Shown: in pieces, positions 26,355 to 38,660 of the stretch
How positions within the stretch are numbered: the first letter of the stretch is position 1
Layout of the letters: every line of letters starts with the position of its first letter
DNA from: Cryptomeria japonica
Taxonomy: Eukaryota > Streptophyta > Pinopsida > Cupressales > Cupressaceae
Length of the DNA: 64,000 nt
NCBI RefSeq assembly: GCF_030272615.1
Contig: NC_081410.1
Span: 119,722,640 to 119,786,639 of the forward strand
Direction: 5' to 3'
Notes under the pieces: generated by a model
Told to the model about the DNA's origin: nothing
Seen by the model: only the letters and a program-made list of their open reading frames with translations
The model's database searches: none
Translations under genes and position numbers: made by a program

Positions 26355-27532
26355 TGCAATGAAAAATGTTTGCAAATACTAGTGACTAAAAAGAAAGCTA
26401 ATTAATCAAGCAAACAAAGATATCATACACATCAAGATAAGAATGATAAAATAAAAAATGGAAATAAAATGATAATACAATGCAAACCAAGAAGCCCACT
26501 TTGATTTGATGATTCCTCGATATTATGGGTGCTTGATGACGTCTTTGAATGCTCGATATTGCTCCATGATATTCAATGCAATGATGATGAATGGAATGAT
26601 GTATGATTATGCAAATGGATTTGATGGTGAGTGATAATTTTGATAGAGTGATGATGCGATTGAGTAAAAGTGGATCATTTTGGCATTATGATGATATGAT
26701 TGTATAAAAGTGGATGAAATGGCATAGAAAAGGGAGGGTTTAAATAGGAGATGTGAGGAAGGATAGGAGGTGAGAGAATGAAACACTTGTCCTCAAGAGG
26801 CTCAAAGGGAAGAGACAAGTGCCCAAGTGGCACTCCAAAAGAAGCCATGTGGAAGAAGATTACACACTTTTCATCAAGAGGCTCAAAGGGAAGAGACAAG
26901 TGTCCCAAAGGAGGGATACATGTCTTGGGAAGGAATGGCGGGACACATATCTATTTGGGGATTAACCACCCAAATAGGAATATATTTTTATTTAATAAAA
27001 AGATATTTAGGAATGTCCACACATGTGGGAGGAGGTTAGAAGGTAGGTTGGTTTGAAAGGATATGGTTGGTTAGAACCCAAGGGTAAGGATAGGGGGTAG
27101 GTTAGATGGGGGTTAGGCTAGGTAGTTAGAAGTTAGGAGACACGTGGCATATTTAAATTTAAATGAGGTGAGAGAAATTAATTAATTAAAGGTATTGAAA
27201 TGGGGGAATTGATTAATTAGAAATTAATTAATAAAAGGGAAAGAGAGGTGGTATTAATTAATTAATGGGATAGAATAAAAGGCTAATGAGTTAAATAAAG
27301 TAAAGTGAATTTATTTTATTTAATAGAAGAAGGGATAAAGGGGATTTAATTAATTAAATGGTTTTAGATTATCCATTAATTAATCAAACAATGTATAGCG
27401 CAATTAATAAAAATTAATTAGCTAGAAGGGAAAGAATGCTAATTAAATAAATAGTGTGTAATTATTTAATTTAAAAGCATTCAGGATAGCAAAATTTCAT
27501 TAATTCGATTAATCAAATTTTAGGTGTCTACA
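26355..27532 (-). repeat. Element 5, 5' LTR
   Basis: Plus-strand ends TGCAATG and GGTGTCTACA, about 1178 bp. In the element sense it begins TGTAGACACCTAAAATTTG, the same terminus as element 2. AT palindromes made of TTAATTAATTAA fill its right half. The inner boundary near 26355 is less certain than the outer one at 27532. No partner LTR is visible. Confidence 0.72.
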
Positions 27533-29921
27533 ATACTTACTTTCATTTTGTTCAATTCCTTAGCTACTTATTGTCCCAACTTAGCAATCTCCAACTTTGA
27601 TTGATTATCTCTAGTTGCAACAAGCTCATCAACAAATGTGGTTTGCTGACCAGTAGGTCATTTAGGAAGTTCAAGATTATTGGCATTTGGATTAGGTGGC
27701 ACTTAATAATAATTTGGTGGGGTAGATGTGGTAAGATTACCTTTGGCTTTATTGCTTCTCAAGATGTATGAACCTCTATTTGGTTGTTGATTATTGCCAA
27801 ACTACTAAAAATCCTAAACTTCATCCATCTATTCTTGATTGATTTCTTTGCCCACTTGATGTTGCTCATCTTCGATTTCAATATGTAATTCCTTAGTAGG
27901 CTTATTTGATATAGGAAGAACTTATTCTTATTTTTTTACATGTTGTTTAGGGACTTTCTATTGTTCTTCACTTTTATATTCTCCTTCTACTTGCTAATTT
28001 TGTTCAACTTTGTGTTGTTGTTCACCTACACCATTATTCTCAAGCCTACTTTTCCTGTGTGCCGCATCTTCTTTATCATGTTCTATATCTTCAATTCTAG
28101 TTTTTGTGTCTTCTTCTTCAATTTTAGATTCATTTTCATCTCCTTACTAATCCTATATAGATGATATTTCTTGAATATTAGGTGTAGTAAAAGCACCGCT
28201 AATCTCATTTTCTTATGGCTCTCTTGCAACTCTTTCCATTCCACTAAGTATGGAGAATTTTGAATCATCTTTTGATTTTCCTTCTAGCTTTCTTTTGTTC
28301 TTGGCACCTCTTCAATGACAACCTAACTAGCTATTGTATCTTGATGCACTTTTTGTATGAAATATTTAGGTAAAGTCATAGATTCAACAAAAGTGGTGGA
28401 AGCAGGTATTGTAGACTCTATTGCTAATGTGGCAAGCATTTGTGTACTTTTTGGCATAGAGGCTAGAATTAAAGACAAGTTATCAAATTCAACATATGAA
28501 TTGATAAGAGTAGTTGAAACAATATGAATTTCTTTTGCAATCATGGTCCATCAACATCAATTCTTATTGGGGAAAACTAAATAAGAGACCTTGTTATAAG
28601 AGAATCAACAACGGAAGAACTTTTACCTTTGCTTGCACCTTTGACTTTTCTTCCTTTCCTTTAAATCAAACTTGTTTTATCCTTCATGGATTCCTTTTCC
28701 TTTTGTAAGTGGACATTTTAGCTATAGGATTTCAGTTAGCTTTTTTCTTTTCCTTTACCATTCCTTTTACTTATTTTAGGAGTATTTGCCACATCTGAGC
28801 CTTAATCGTCCCTCTCCTCTTGGGAAGTATCTTTGTCTGAAGACTCTAGCTTATCATCCATGAGTTTGAAGGTAGGTTCAATTCCTTATGTAATCAAACC
28901 ACTTTCTTGATTCATAAATAATGGTTTCACGAGTTCTTCCAAATTTGTAATCACTTATTCAAACCAATCAAGTAAATCTGTAGGATGACTTCAAGCATTT
29001 GATACTCTATATGTTGTAGTAGATTACCATTATCTATTACCTAATCAAGGACAAATTCCTTTTTAAAGCTTTTAGCAAATTTTGTTGGTAGCCTAAAGTA
29101 CATTCTTTTTTTCTAACTTCTCTTTCATCTCTACAATTGGTGCAAAATTCTTCAAGATGTACTTTATGCTTGAATTATTTGTGCATGTTCTTTCTCATCT
29201 TATCATTGGGATCAATTTTTTTTTCTTGAGGCATGAATTATTAGATGGAATTATTCCAACTTTATTTGAGATGCTAAGGCAGATGGAGCAAATAGATAGC
29301 GAATCATCTCGTCTCCCAAAAAAATTTGGATATATGACTCTAGTTCTATGTATATAAGTGACGATCTTTTTTGTAGTGCATAATTGTCTTGTTAACTCCA
29401 AGATTACCAACATGTAGACAACATAATAAGTCATACAAAAAAATAAAGGTCCTCCCCTTGGTTCTAAGTAAATGCTCTCAAATATTATCATTCAAAATGT
29501 GTCCAATGAATCTTTTTCTGATTTAAGAAAACCTCTAGGATATATAAGAACATCCACTCATCATAGTGTGAAGCATTATCTATTCCCATTATTCTACAAG
29601 TAAGGTGATCACATCATTGGCTTCAGCTATGAAATCACTTCTATAGAAGACCTTAGTCTTTTTTTATGGTTTATGCTTCTTTAGCCATTCATCCATCATA
29701 CTCTAATGACAAATTTTACATCCTCGATAGTATATTTTCTTAGGATCATCCTTGGAAAGATAAATCATTATATTAAATGAAGGATTCACAAATGCTTCAA
29801 TTATTGCTTGGGGAGAAAAGTCAGCAATGACTCTTTTGTCATGAATAAAAATCTTTCTAGGTAGTAGATGGATCATGAATAAAATATTCAACTCTAAAGT
29901 ATAATAACCCTCATAGTTCAT
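27533..29921 (-). pseudogene. Decayed ORF region of unknown function
   Basis: Minus-strand open pieces at 29921-29703 (NYEGYYTLELNILF, then FSPQAIIEAFVNPSF) and 29491-29195, followed leftward by Lys/Glu/Ser-rich fragments (28900-28000). The order, a folded N-terminus followed by a charged tail, looks like one broken gene on the minus strand, but shifts and stops are everywhere. I recognise no domain with confidence. My impression is that it belongs to the same repetitive plant family as the broken gene at 34574-36171; that is from memory and untested. Confidence 0.3.
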
Positions 29922-31199
29922 TTTACCATTTTGCTAATATCTACCCCTAAGTCATACAAGAAATCTACAATTTAGAAGAGTTAAAGCAAGCTACTATTCC
30001 ATTATTGAACTTTGTAGGTTTTTTCTATATTGGGAATAAGTGATTTACTTATACCATGTGTAGGATTTGATAGACATTTTGACTATTCAAAATTGCATTC
30101 AATTTTTTGCAATATAAATTTTTAAATAACTCTTTTAAATTGGGAATTTTTGTTAGGTTTGGTTATTGCATTTTTTTTAAAATAGTGCCTATGAGTTTGT
30201 AATTGACTGAAAGAGCTAACACATGGGTTTTTTCAGATTTAATAACCTCAACTTTCCAAAATAACAATCATTTAAATTCCACGATCAAGAGGTAATAAAA
30301 AAACCATGACAAAGTGCCATTAAAAATTAAAACAATAGATTTTACATTCATGAACCCTGAATTCACTTTCAATTTTTTTTCAGCGAATTAATCACAAAAA
30401 TCCAACTGAATCACTAATATTTCCTTTTCTAGAGTGAATGTGATTGAATCCTAGATCTAAAAATTAGTCAATCTTTATATGTCGATTGGAGTTTTTTTTT
30501 TTTTTTTAAACTAATCAATTGTAAAATCCCTAAATGTTAAAGTATTGAGCAGAATTTAACTTCTACAAAGTAGGGCATTCTTTACTGATCAAAAAGTTTT
30601 CCCACTTCAAACAGAGAAAAATTCTTTCACATAAGATTTAATGCATGCACCTAAAAATGTTGAATCTATCTGTTGAAATTTCGTTCACTTGGCAAAATCC
30701 CTCTTAACTCTTCTTGCACAATAGCTCCTTCATTTTTGGATGTTCAAAATGTTGATGCATTAAATAATCAATTAAGCCCCTTTTTACCTTTTAATTTCCC
30801 ATTCAATTATTCATTAATGATTGTAGTCAAGTCATCATACAAAGTATCTATAGTGACAACTCACGAGGCAAAAAAGTTTAAAGGCTTGCATACTTACAAT
30901 GACATTTTCTTATTCAGATTTTCCCATTGCAAACTCCTGATTGAAAATCAATATCAATTTCTTGTAGTTAGTGTTTTCAAAGTGAATTCTTTAAAGTGAG
31001 GATCTAGAGCACTTTTTTATTTGTGAAAATCATGAAATGGGAAATTGAGTTTGATAACCTACAATTGGATCCAAATGAAGGAATTCCACTATTATAATAA
31101 CATCGTTTAAGTTTGCAATAGGAAATGAGTACCAAATAACTTCAACTGGAAATGGGCATTGAAAATCCGCAATGGTGAAAACCCGCAATGAGTACCAAA
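29922..31199. other. Intergenic, no gene seen
   Basis: AT-rich, with homopolymer T runs near 30490. The 108-codon plus-strand open frame at 30673-30999 has no recognisable domain or neighbour, and I do not call it a gene. Confidence 0.5.
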
Positions 31200-32330
31200 A
31201 ACCTTCAACTAGCTATGGAAGAGAAATGTGTTGTTTGACATAGTGTGAGGGTTTGTAGAGCATCACTGTGCAAGAGACTTTAGAGGACAAAATGATGTTG
31301 CTTGATTCCCATAAGCTTATTAAATGTAATGAAAGCATGATATGCAAAAAATAGATTTGGTGAAAAGGTTTGTGAATGGTTTAAGAAATGTCTTCTCATG
31401 GAACACAATGATTTCCAGAGATGCACAAAATGAATTTGTTGAAACTATCAAAAAAATTGGGTCCAAACCCCACACATAAAATATTTTAGGATCAACTTGG
31501 GCTCGAAGTTCCTAGGGCATGAACATGGATCAAATTGCTATGTTATTCACATGAAGGGCACTTTTTGACAGAGGCAAATGAATCTTTTTTCATAGATTTC
31601 CAATAGTAACCCATACGAAGTAATTTTTGAACTAAATATCTTCCACCAAAATGCCTCTTGCAAGCACCTTAATGGTCTTCCTCAAGGGTAATTTAGGGAT
31701 CTCTGATTTATCAAGACATCGTCGGAGAACGCTTTTATATCATGTTGAATAAAGAATGCTAGACAAGGTGGTGATGTGTGTGGAAAGTTTACATATATGA
31801 GCTTGAGAATTCTTAGTTGCAGTATCTAAAACTGGTACCATCATGCAAATATCAAATTATATGGGAGTACCTCTCATCAAAATCTATATTATAACAATAA
31901 GCAATCTCGAAGAGCTCTTAGAAACAATGAGTGAGGTAAGATTATGTATTATTAATTAGTAATATATAGATGGATCTTCAATGGATATAAGAGAATAATC
32001 ACTTGTAATTGCATCTACGTGTCAATTTCATTTCCATGGAATGGTATTGATGGAGTAAGAAGAAAGGTTCTTTAATAGTGATAAGACTAAGTCATGATAC
32101 TGAGAGTTTATTTTGTTTTTGTTGATAAGTTGTTGTTACTTATATTATGTTCAAATTTGCATTACCATATATATACAAGTGTTGTATTTTAAAAGATAAA
32201 GCCATGTGTAAACTAGCTACAAGGGCTTCATACTCAACAATGTTTTTGATAGATACTAAAATCTAATGTCTTATCTACATCCAAATGGTGGAACAAGATC
32301 ATTAAGAAATGACTCTTGGTTGGGAAGAAT
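31200..32330 (-). pseudogene. pol: Relic of Tat-type pol: archaeal-type RNase H and integrase
   Basis: Reading leftward, about 32270-32200 encodes NIVEYEALVASLHMAL, matching NNIVEYEALITGL of element 1's second RNase H. About 31750-31500 encodes pieces of the integrase zinc region (LLRCLDKSEIPK-like, then VWVTIGNL and KSALHVNN in other frames). The remainder is scrambled. The relic stops where LTR-X begins at 32343, so the X insertion probably cut it. It is older than elements 1 and 2. Confidence 0.6.
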
Positions 32331-32342
32331 GAACAGTGAAGG

Positions 32343-34400
32343 TGTTACATCCCATTTGTGCCCTAGTTGTTTTATGTGATGTTAAACATACCCTAGATGT
32401 TTATGTTATAACTGAGTGATGATGCCCTAGATAGTATTTGTGTTTATTACAATTAAATGATGACTTACAACTGTTAAATTTTATGTTTTGATATTTAACA
32501 TGATGATATTTAAGATGTTTATTTTTGTTAATATTTTTTTTGAAATGTCAGAGTTATGAGAAGATTTCAGGATAATTGTTTGAACTGGCCAAGTGTGTGT
32601 AGGAGTTCGTCGTCCTCCGAGAAGGGAGGGGAAGTATCATCATGTCAGGAGGTAAGGAGAGGGAGAACTCATGCCATTTAGAAACCCTAACCATAAGTTG
32701 AGTCAGGTGGACTCATATTGACCATATCTTTTATCAAATTGTCACGTCATGTAACACTAATATGGTCTATATAAGAGTCTTTAGGGTTTCACGACTCTAA
32801 GTCGAAGATTGGTTTCCAAGTTAATTTATTACTATTATTAATTTATTTATTATTATTAATCTTAATAATTAAATTAAAATTGCATTTGGCTCATGCTTAT
32901 ATATATCACAAATGAATACAAGTACATGTAAGTACGTATATGTAAATATTATAGATAAAGATAATACAAATGTATATGTGCTTGCATAGACATGTATACA
33001 TGGACTATTTTATATATATAAATATATGTAAACAAATATTTTATCATCGTAAAGTCTATTTATGAGAATACTTTGGCCAATTCTTATTTTTGGTTAAAAT
33101 AAAATAAGCTTGCTCAGGAGACTTTGATTTTTATTGGGAGCTTATGTTGTAATTTTATCAAGCATCGAATAAAATTATCCAGCTTGGATATTAAGTCATA
33201 TATCAAATTTATGCTAGTAAATTTATAAGAGCATAGACCACCCTTGAAAGATTTTTTTTCACTTAATAAATACCGACGCTTAATAGGGCATCAATATAAG
33301 CTAATTGTGTGATTATGTTTTGTATTGGGAAATAAAATACTTCACTGTCGACATAAGCAAGTGTATAGCCTACACGACATACCTCTTATATGATTTATAA
33401 TGCTTTCAAATTAATTAGCCATAATGTAAATAAAAAGAAATTGATTCCTCTAGAAGCTTCGAAAGGCATGAAGGCCTTTTGCGTGACCTAAAGCTTCTTG
33501 GGGAAGACAAGGATGTTTGGCATGAACCTTCTTGGCAATGGAAGTAGTAAAAATGCAAGGAAATTAAGGGAAGAGCGATTCACATTATGGAGAAGGGTTT
33601 TGGAGAAATGTTTTGGAGCTCAACATTTTGCTAGCATTTCCTTCAGTAAGCGTTGTGTTACCCTATTATTTTGTCATTAGTCAAAATCCTATCTTTGGTA
33701 AAATAAAGCGTAATTAATGTTTTCTCCCCAAATTCAGAATGTTTCATTCTTATTTATGAAGTGATCTCGCTTGTCTTGTTTCAGTGAACCTATACGTTGA
33801 ACCCGTGTTTTAGTTCAGAGTTAAAAGTTCACCTAGCGCCTTTATGTGTCACGTTGTTTTGTTTGTTGTTAAGGGATGAGCTCAAGTATGTTAGGCCCAC
33901 TTTGAACTTGAACCATTGAACTCTTCTTATCTAGTTCAAGAATTGAGTTTCATCTTTGTGTTCATCTAAAAGTCTTCACTTGTTCCTAGTTTAGTTTTGT
34001 GTTGAGCCGCAAGGTGGTACTTTGCACTTCAAGGTTCCTTTATTATTGTTCTCTCATGTTGAACTTGAATCTTTGAACTTTGTTAAATGGTTCATGGTTC
34101 AAAGTTCATTGTAAGTTGGTTCTAGAAAATATAAAAAGGCGGGGAAAGTTAATGAAAGGTGGCGCGCAAAAAGGAATATTATGAGCATGTCAAGTTTGAA
34201 AATCCCAATTATGGAAAGTAATCATGAAACTTTGAGCCACTTGTGTGGAAGTGATTTGTAACAAAAGCGATCGTCGAAATCCCATCAAATGAGGAGTTTC
34301 TTTGCATGATTGTATGAGTTGTTGTGAAGCATGTGTAAGTTTTGTATAGATTTTCTTACCCTTAATATGCAAACCCTTCAGTTGTAATTTAGTAGTTGCT
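32343..34400 (+). repeat. LTR-X, plus-strand copy (start certain, end not)
   Basis: Begins TGTTACATCCCATTTGTGCC, homologous to the inverted fragment ending at 20518. It contains a TATATATATA stretch near 33010 and a GAACTTGAA(C)CTTTGAACT-type repeat around 33890-34110. No clear CA end or primer site was found; the broken gene begins soon after 34400, so this may be the 5' LTR of an element carrying that gene. The end coordinate is a guess from texture. Confidence 0.45.
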
Positions 34401-34573
34401 TATTGTTGGAGAAGCGAAGGGCGTTGAAGGTAATTATAGCTCCATATTCTCGAGGGTTGCAGAGATTTCATGACAGTAATAGGTGATTTTTGATTATCCC
34501 TTTCCCACTGTGTTACTTGCTCGAAAAGCCACTATAGTGAAATCTTTGTTTTGGGTAGAATTATGTCCTTGTT

Positions 34574-36171
34574 TTGAAGTTGTTGATGAATGTAAGAGCG
34601 ACAGTCATGAGGCCAACCTTGCCAAAACTTGGTCTCACATCATGTTTAGTGAGTACACTTTCGGAGCTGGGAGATACTTCTTTGGCTCAAGCTAACTTAG
34701 GAGATTTTATGGAAAGAGTGGGAAACCCAAATGATAATTCAATGATGGGAAAGATTGTTAAGAGTGGGTTGATTGAAGTTGTTGCTTTCCCTATTGTTTC
34801 CCCTTGCCCCAAATTGGTTATAGAATACATGAGTAGGTATGATGTGGACAACGGGTGTATTAGAACTAGTAATGGCAAGGTGTCGGTAAAATTGACAGGG
34901 AAACGGCGATGGCCGCCATGGACATTACCCATAAAGGAGTTGTATGAGGACTGGTTTATTGGTACTTCATCTACATTTTTCTCTAAGAAAAAAGGGCACC
35001 TACTAGAGCGTCATTGCTAGGAATCAGCTCCTTAAGTTGCAGAAAGGAGGTTCTAGATTACCCAGACCCCTCAAAAGAGAGCATTTCATAACATAGGTGT
35101 GAGATATTGTAATTTTGTTGAATAGACTTAAAGGAAATGCACATGCCTTCTAATAGGAGGATTGGATGTGTTTTTACATTCAATTGTTGTTGGCTGGTGA
35201 AAAATATTTAGATTGGGCACAAGTTATCGCCGACAGGCTTCATGAGGGTCTGCATAATTTTGTCAAAATGACCAGTTTCTATATGTCTTCTTATCTCTTT
35301 TATATTCTTGCTTGTAACAAAGAATGGCAAGGGTTGCATCATGAACCTTGAGTCGATGGCATGAAAGTTTGTGAGTATTACCACACTTGCAACAACAAAA
35401 GTATGTTGAGAATTTCATGAGATGGAATGATGTCTTTCCATGCAGACTTGTCTTTGAGTTGCAGGGAAATGTGAATAAAAGGATGTCAGTTGAAGCTAGG
35501 GAATTAGTCAGCATATACGGAAGCTACTACATCCAATTCTCCAGATTTACTTACATTAAAGTGGGGGGCTTTAAAGATGAACCACTTAAATTGCCTAGGT
35601 ATGCCCTAGACAACCACATGCTTATTGAAGTCTGTAGACATCTTGCCCACATAGATAAGAAATTAAGGGAAAAGGGTAAATCTGGGGTAATTTTTCCAGT
35701 TGAACTTGGCCATTACAGTTGCAAGTTTGTTTCCGATGCTCTCAACTTGGAACCAGAATTCAAGAAATTGAACTTACAACCCTACGTTCCCAGACGTAAG
35801 TTTGACAGTAAAGGATATGCAATTGAGCATTTGAATGTTGATGCAGATTTCCACCATGAACCTCTTTTAGAGGACTATAGGAAAAAATGTTCTGATGAAT
35901 TGGAGGTCAGAAGAAGATTGTGGTCAAGGTTCACCTTGCTATTTGCAACAAATAGCTACAATGGGGTTGTCAATAAATATTTCAGGAGTACGGAAGAGGA
36001 AGGTGAAGATGTTTTGGATCTCGAATTCAATTAGAGAGTTCAAGGGCAACCAATTCCTGAAATTAATTGGGATAGAAGAGAGGAAGAAAGTATTTAGAGG
36101 AAGTCTATTAATGTCATAAGGAGAATAGAGAAGTGGTTGAGGGATCGTAGATTCACTCCTAAAGTGGAAAC
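34574..36171 (+). pseudogene. Unknown plant gene, 5' part, interrupted by element 2
   Basis: Open pieces at 34574-35020, 35166-35351 and 35387-36034 continue each other after small shifts. Readable stretches are RRWPPWTLPIKELYEDWF, YLDWAQVIADRLHEGL, SFYMSSYLFYILAC, a long well-kept block from KYVENFMRWNDVFP through ELQGNVNKRMSVEARELV and YIQFSRFTYIKVGGF to KLPRYALDNHML, and LEVRRRLWSRFTLLF. TAG at 36032-36034 and another stop near 36095 follow, then the frame runs to WLRDRRFTPKVE at the insertion point. The product would be soluble; no catalytic motif is obvious to me. I have an impression of a repetitive family in conifer genomes, possibly carried by an LTR-X element, but cannot verify it. 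Confidence 0.5.
36167..36171. repeat. Putative target duplication of element 2, left copy
   Basis: GAAAC immediately before the left LTR end; GAAGC immediately follows the right LTR end at 50048-50052. Four of five bases agree, and the interrupted ORF continues on the far side. Confidence 0.7.
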
Positions 36172-36941
36172 TGTAGACACCTAAAATTGTCCAGTCTAAT
36201 TAAATAAATATTTTATTTATTTAATTATCTAAGCCTAATTCTTCTATTAATTAAATAAATATTTATTTATTTAATTAATTCATTTATCCTCTTCTAGCCT
36301 TATTTCTCATTTAAATAAATACATTTATTTATTTAAATTATCCCTTTCCTAAATTAAATAAATATTTTATTTATTTAATTATCCTACTTCTTCTATTAAT
36401 TAAATAAATATTTATTTATTTAATCAATTCATTAGCTTTTTCTACACATGACACATGTCATTCATCTCTTAATTCATACACTACTTACCTCTTTCATTAT
36501 TTTGGTATTTCTTTTACCTACCCTCTAATCTTAGCCGACCTCTCTTTTTACACCTCTCAATCTTATCCCTCCATTTCATATTGTGTCTTCTATTTAAGAA
36601 GATGCCTCCTTCATTATCAAACCCTAATGACTAATCTTGAAGACTTGGCTACACTACGATCCTACTTGCAACCACATTCCGTTCTTTGTTGAGCTCTTGT
36701 GCATATAAAAATCTGAGAGCAAATATATCAAGCAAGATCAATGGAGATAGGAATAATGGAGATCAAAACCCTATTGGACATATGATGGTATAATATTTGT
36801 GATTTCATGTGATTTGCATTGTCTTGGGTAATCTTCATATGTTATGGTGGATCTTTGTTGATTGTTAGGCTAGGGTTTTGTGGTTGAATTCATTTAGCCT
36901 TTCAATATTGTTATTTTTGTTATCCATTTTCACCATACACA
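36172..36941 (+). repeat. Element 2 left LTR (plus sense)
   Basis: 770 bp, TGTAGACACCTAAAATTGT to the CA before TTTTGGCACG. It carries three AT palindromes of the type TTAAATAAATATTTATTTAA at 36200-36430. It aligns to the reverse complement of 49881-50047 at both ends, with about 600 bases absent from the right copy. Confidence 0.85.
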
Positions 36942-36944
36942 TTT

Positions 36945-36964
36945 TGGCACGCCTGGTGGGACTC
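36945..36964 (+). other. Primer binding site, left arm of element 2
   Basis: TGGCACGCCTGGTGGGACTC, three bases inside the left LTR and oriented for plus-strand reading. It differs from the right-arm copy by one base. Confidence 0.75.
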
Positions 36965-37029
36965 TTGTCCCTTTGCATTTAACCCTTTTGTTGCAGATTT
37001 TGCATTTTTGAAGTTGCAGATCGGACATT

Positions 37030-37320
37030 TTTCGACGACATTTTAGGTATTTCCGCGTCTGCGAGTGTTCGGATCGCGTCTCTAAGTTTCAGGAGCGTCT
37101 GCGGAGGCGGGAATCGCGTCTGTGTTTTCAAAAAAAAAAATTGTTTTGCAGGTCTCAGACAGAGGCGTCTGTGTTACATAATCGCGTCTGCGTTACTTCT
37201 GATCGCGTCTGTGTCCGAGAAGGGCGTCTATGTGTTTTGGCCGCGTCTGTGCATCACAGAACCGCGTCTGTGTCATACAGACGCGTCTGTGTCTGGTATA
37301 ACAGCGTCTATGTTTTTACT
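37030..37320 (+). repeat. GCGTCTGTGT array, left arm, first cluster
   Basis: The motif GCGTCTGTGT and close variants occur about ten times at spacings of mostly 19-22 bases. The intervening bases are not conserved, so this is a phased motif array rather than a plain tandem repeat. A matching array in the other orientation lies at 49530-49770. Confidence 0.85.
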
Positions 37321-37714
37321 GTTTCAGAATTTCAAACTTTCTTTGATTCGGTTTTCGGATTTCGCACCTAGGGTTTCAGATCTGGTTTTTTTTTGGACTA
37401 ACCCTTGCAGATTTAGCTAACCAAGTTTGTGCGGCTTGTCTTGGAAGCAAAAAAATGTTTTTGTTGAAGGCCCCTTTTTCACAAAGTCTTTTGGGTTTCT
37501 AAAATTTACCTAACTTGTGTGCTTGCAGGAAGGGGTGATCATTTGAAACAACCCAAACTACTAACAAATTTTGTTGCAGGTCCTTGGCTAGGGTTTTTGA
37601 GATTTTGTTGTGTTCCTTGTTTTCATAGATTAGCAAACACTTCCATTGGTGCACTAAAATTGAATCATTGTCTTTTGTGTCTTGAGCAATAGGCTCTTTT
37701 TGTTTAATCTTTAG

Positions 37715-38275
37715 AGGGCCTGTCTTCCCGTGTGGTCATTAGGACTACTAGTGGGAAGAGAACGACCCAAGTGGTAGCGAGGAAAACCCACCTCATCCGA
37801 ACCACTATAATCAAATGTATTCATGGTGAAAACTATGAATAACATGTGCTGATTAGTTCATACCGACACTATGTCTCCCCATAAACCCGTTTGATCAAAT
37901 TTATTTGATCATTTGTAGGGCGTAACCCCTACCGGCTGGGAGCCTTCTGTATTTACAGAGCTGAAAGTGCCGCATGTATGGCCACACGAGCGGATGCCCT
38001 TACTAGCACCTTTTTGTTTTAGAAGCCCAAATCCTTCTAGTTGTTGAGGCAGGAGGTCGGACCTCTGGTAGCGGCCCACACACATACGGTTCTTAGTAGA
38101 GATACAAAGTTCGCCATGGGGAGTTTTCATGGGGACTGATGCTTGGCTGACCCAAGAAGTGAGTGCGGAGGGTGGAGCCAGTGAGGTCAAGCATCTAAGT
38201 ATCCGCTCTGAATAGCGTAGCCTCGGGGGTAAAACCCTATGTGGGATCAACAACTATTGTCTTGGCCAGCCATAA
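37715..38275 (+). promoter_or_regulatory. Leader module B, left arm of element 2
   Basis: GC-rich block with landmarks AACGACCCAAGTGGT (37761), AAATCCTTCTAGTTGTTGAGG, AAGTGAGTGCGGAGG, GGAGCCAGTG and TTGGCCAGCCATA in this order. It is nearly identical to the reverse complement of 48560-49130 and recognisably similar to 59590-60075 in element 4. The antisense frame of 114 codons shared by both arms is open but has no features of a gene. A structured RNA signal for packaging or translation is the simplest reading. Confidence 0.6.
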
Positions 38276-38504
38276 GAATTGTGCTTGTCTTATGTTAAAC
38301 ATTCAAAAATTCAAGACCAAACAACTAAACATTGTGTCTTTTGTGTCTTCAAGTGTATGCAAAACAACTTTACATCAAACAACACACTTTTGGAGTCTAA
38401 ACACTTGCAAACATTGTGTCCTCTTGCCTCGAAAAACAGTCAAACAGTCGGATTTGGTCACAACAAAACATTTTCACAGATTGGAAAAATTGCACGAAGT
38501 TTAC

Positions 38505-38660
38505 AGAAACGCGTCTATGTCTGTTCTAACCGCGTCTGAGTCATCTAAGCGCGTCTGTGAAGGGCATAATAGCGTCTGTGTCCGTAACAGTGTCTGTGTC
38601 AAACAGAGACACGTCTGTGTCTGGGAATCGCGTCTGTGAAGTATACAGAAGCGTCTATGT
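38505..38660 (+). repeat. GCGTCTGTGT array, left arm, second cluster
   Basis: Eight or so copies of GCGTCTGTGT-like motifs (variants GCGTCTATGT, GTGTCTGTGT, ACGTCTGTGT) at roughly 18-22-base spacing, on the gag side of module B. The counterpart is at 48160-48320. Confidence 0.85.

Larger units (their letters stand above)
22200..27532 (-). mobile_element. Element 5: partial Tat-type LTR element, gag-like only
   Basis: Minus-strand element with a 5' LTR (26355-27532), primer site (26328-26347), a leader of about 2.8 kb rich in tandem repeats, and a proline-rich gag-like ORF (23519-22476). No matching 3' LTR is visible to the left, so the element is truncated or its 3' end was lost. The decayed pol at 20596-22116 has the same orientation but looks much older, so I keep it separate; a heavily deleted single element is possible. 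The left edge is approximate. Confidence 0.65.

Noticed and set aside
30673-30999. 108-codon plus-strand ORF as a gene
   Set aside because: AT-rich, no domain, no conserved neighbour; length is within chance expectation for this composition.
37909-38253. 114-codon minus-strand ORF, also present at 48587-48931 in the other arm
   Set aside because: It is antisense to the element and lies in leader module B. Its near identity between arms reflects the conserved leader DNA, and element 4's version of the module does not keep the frame.
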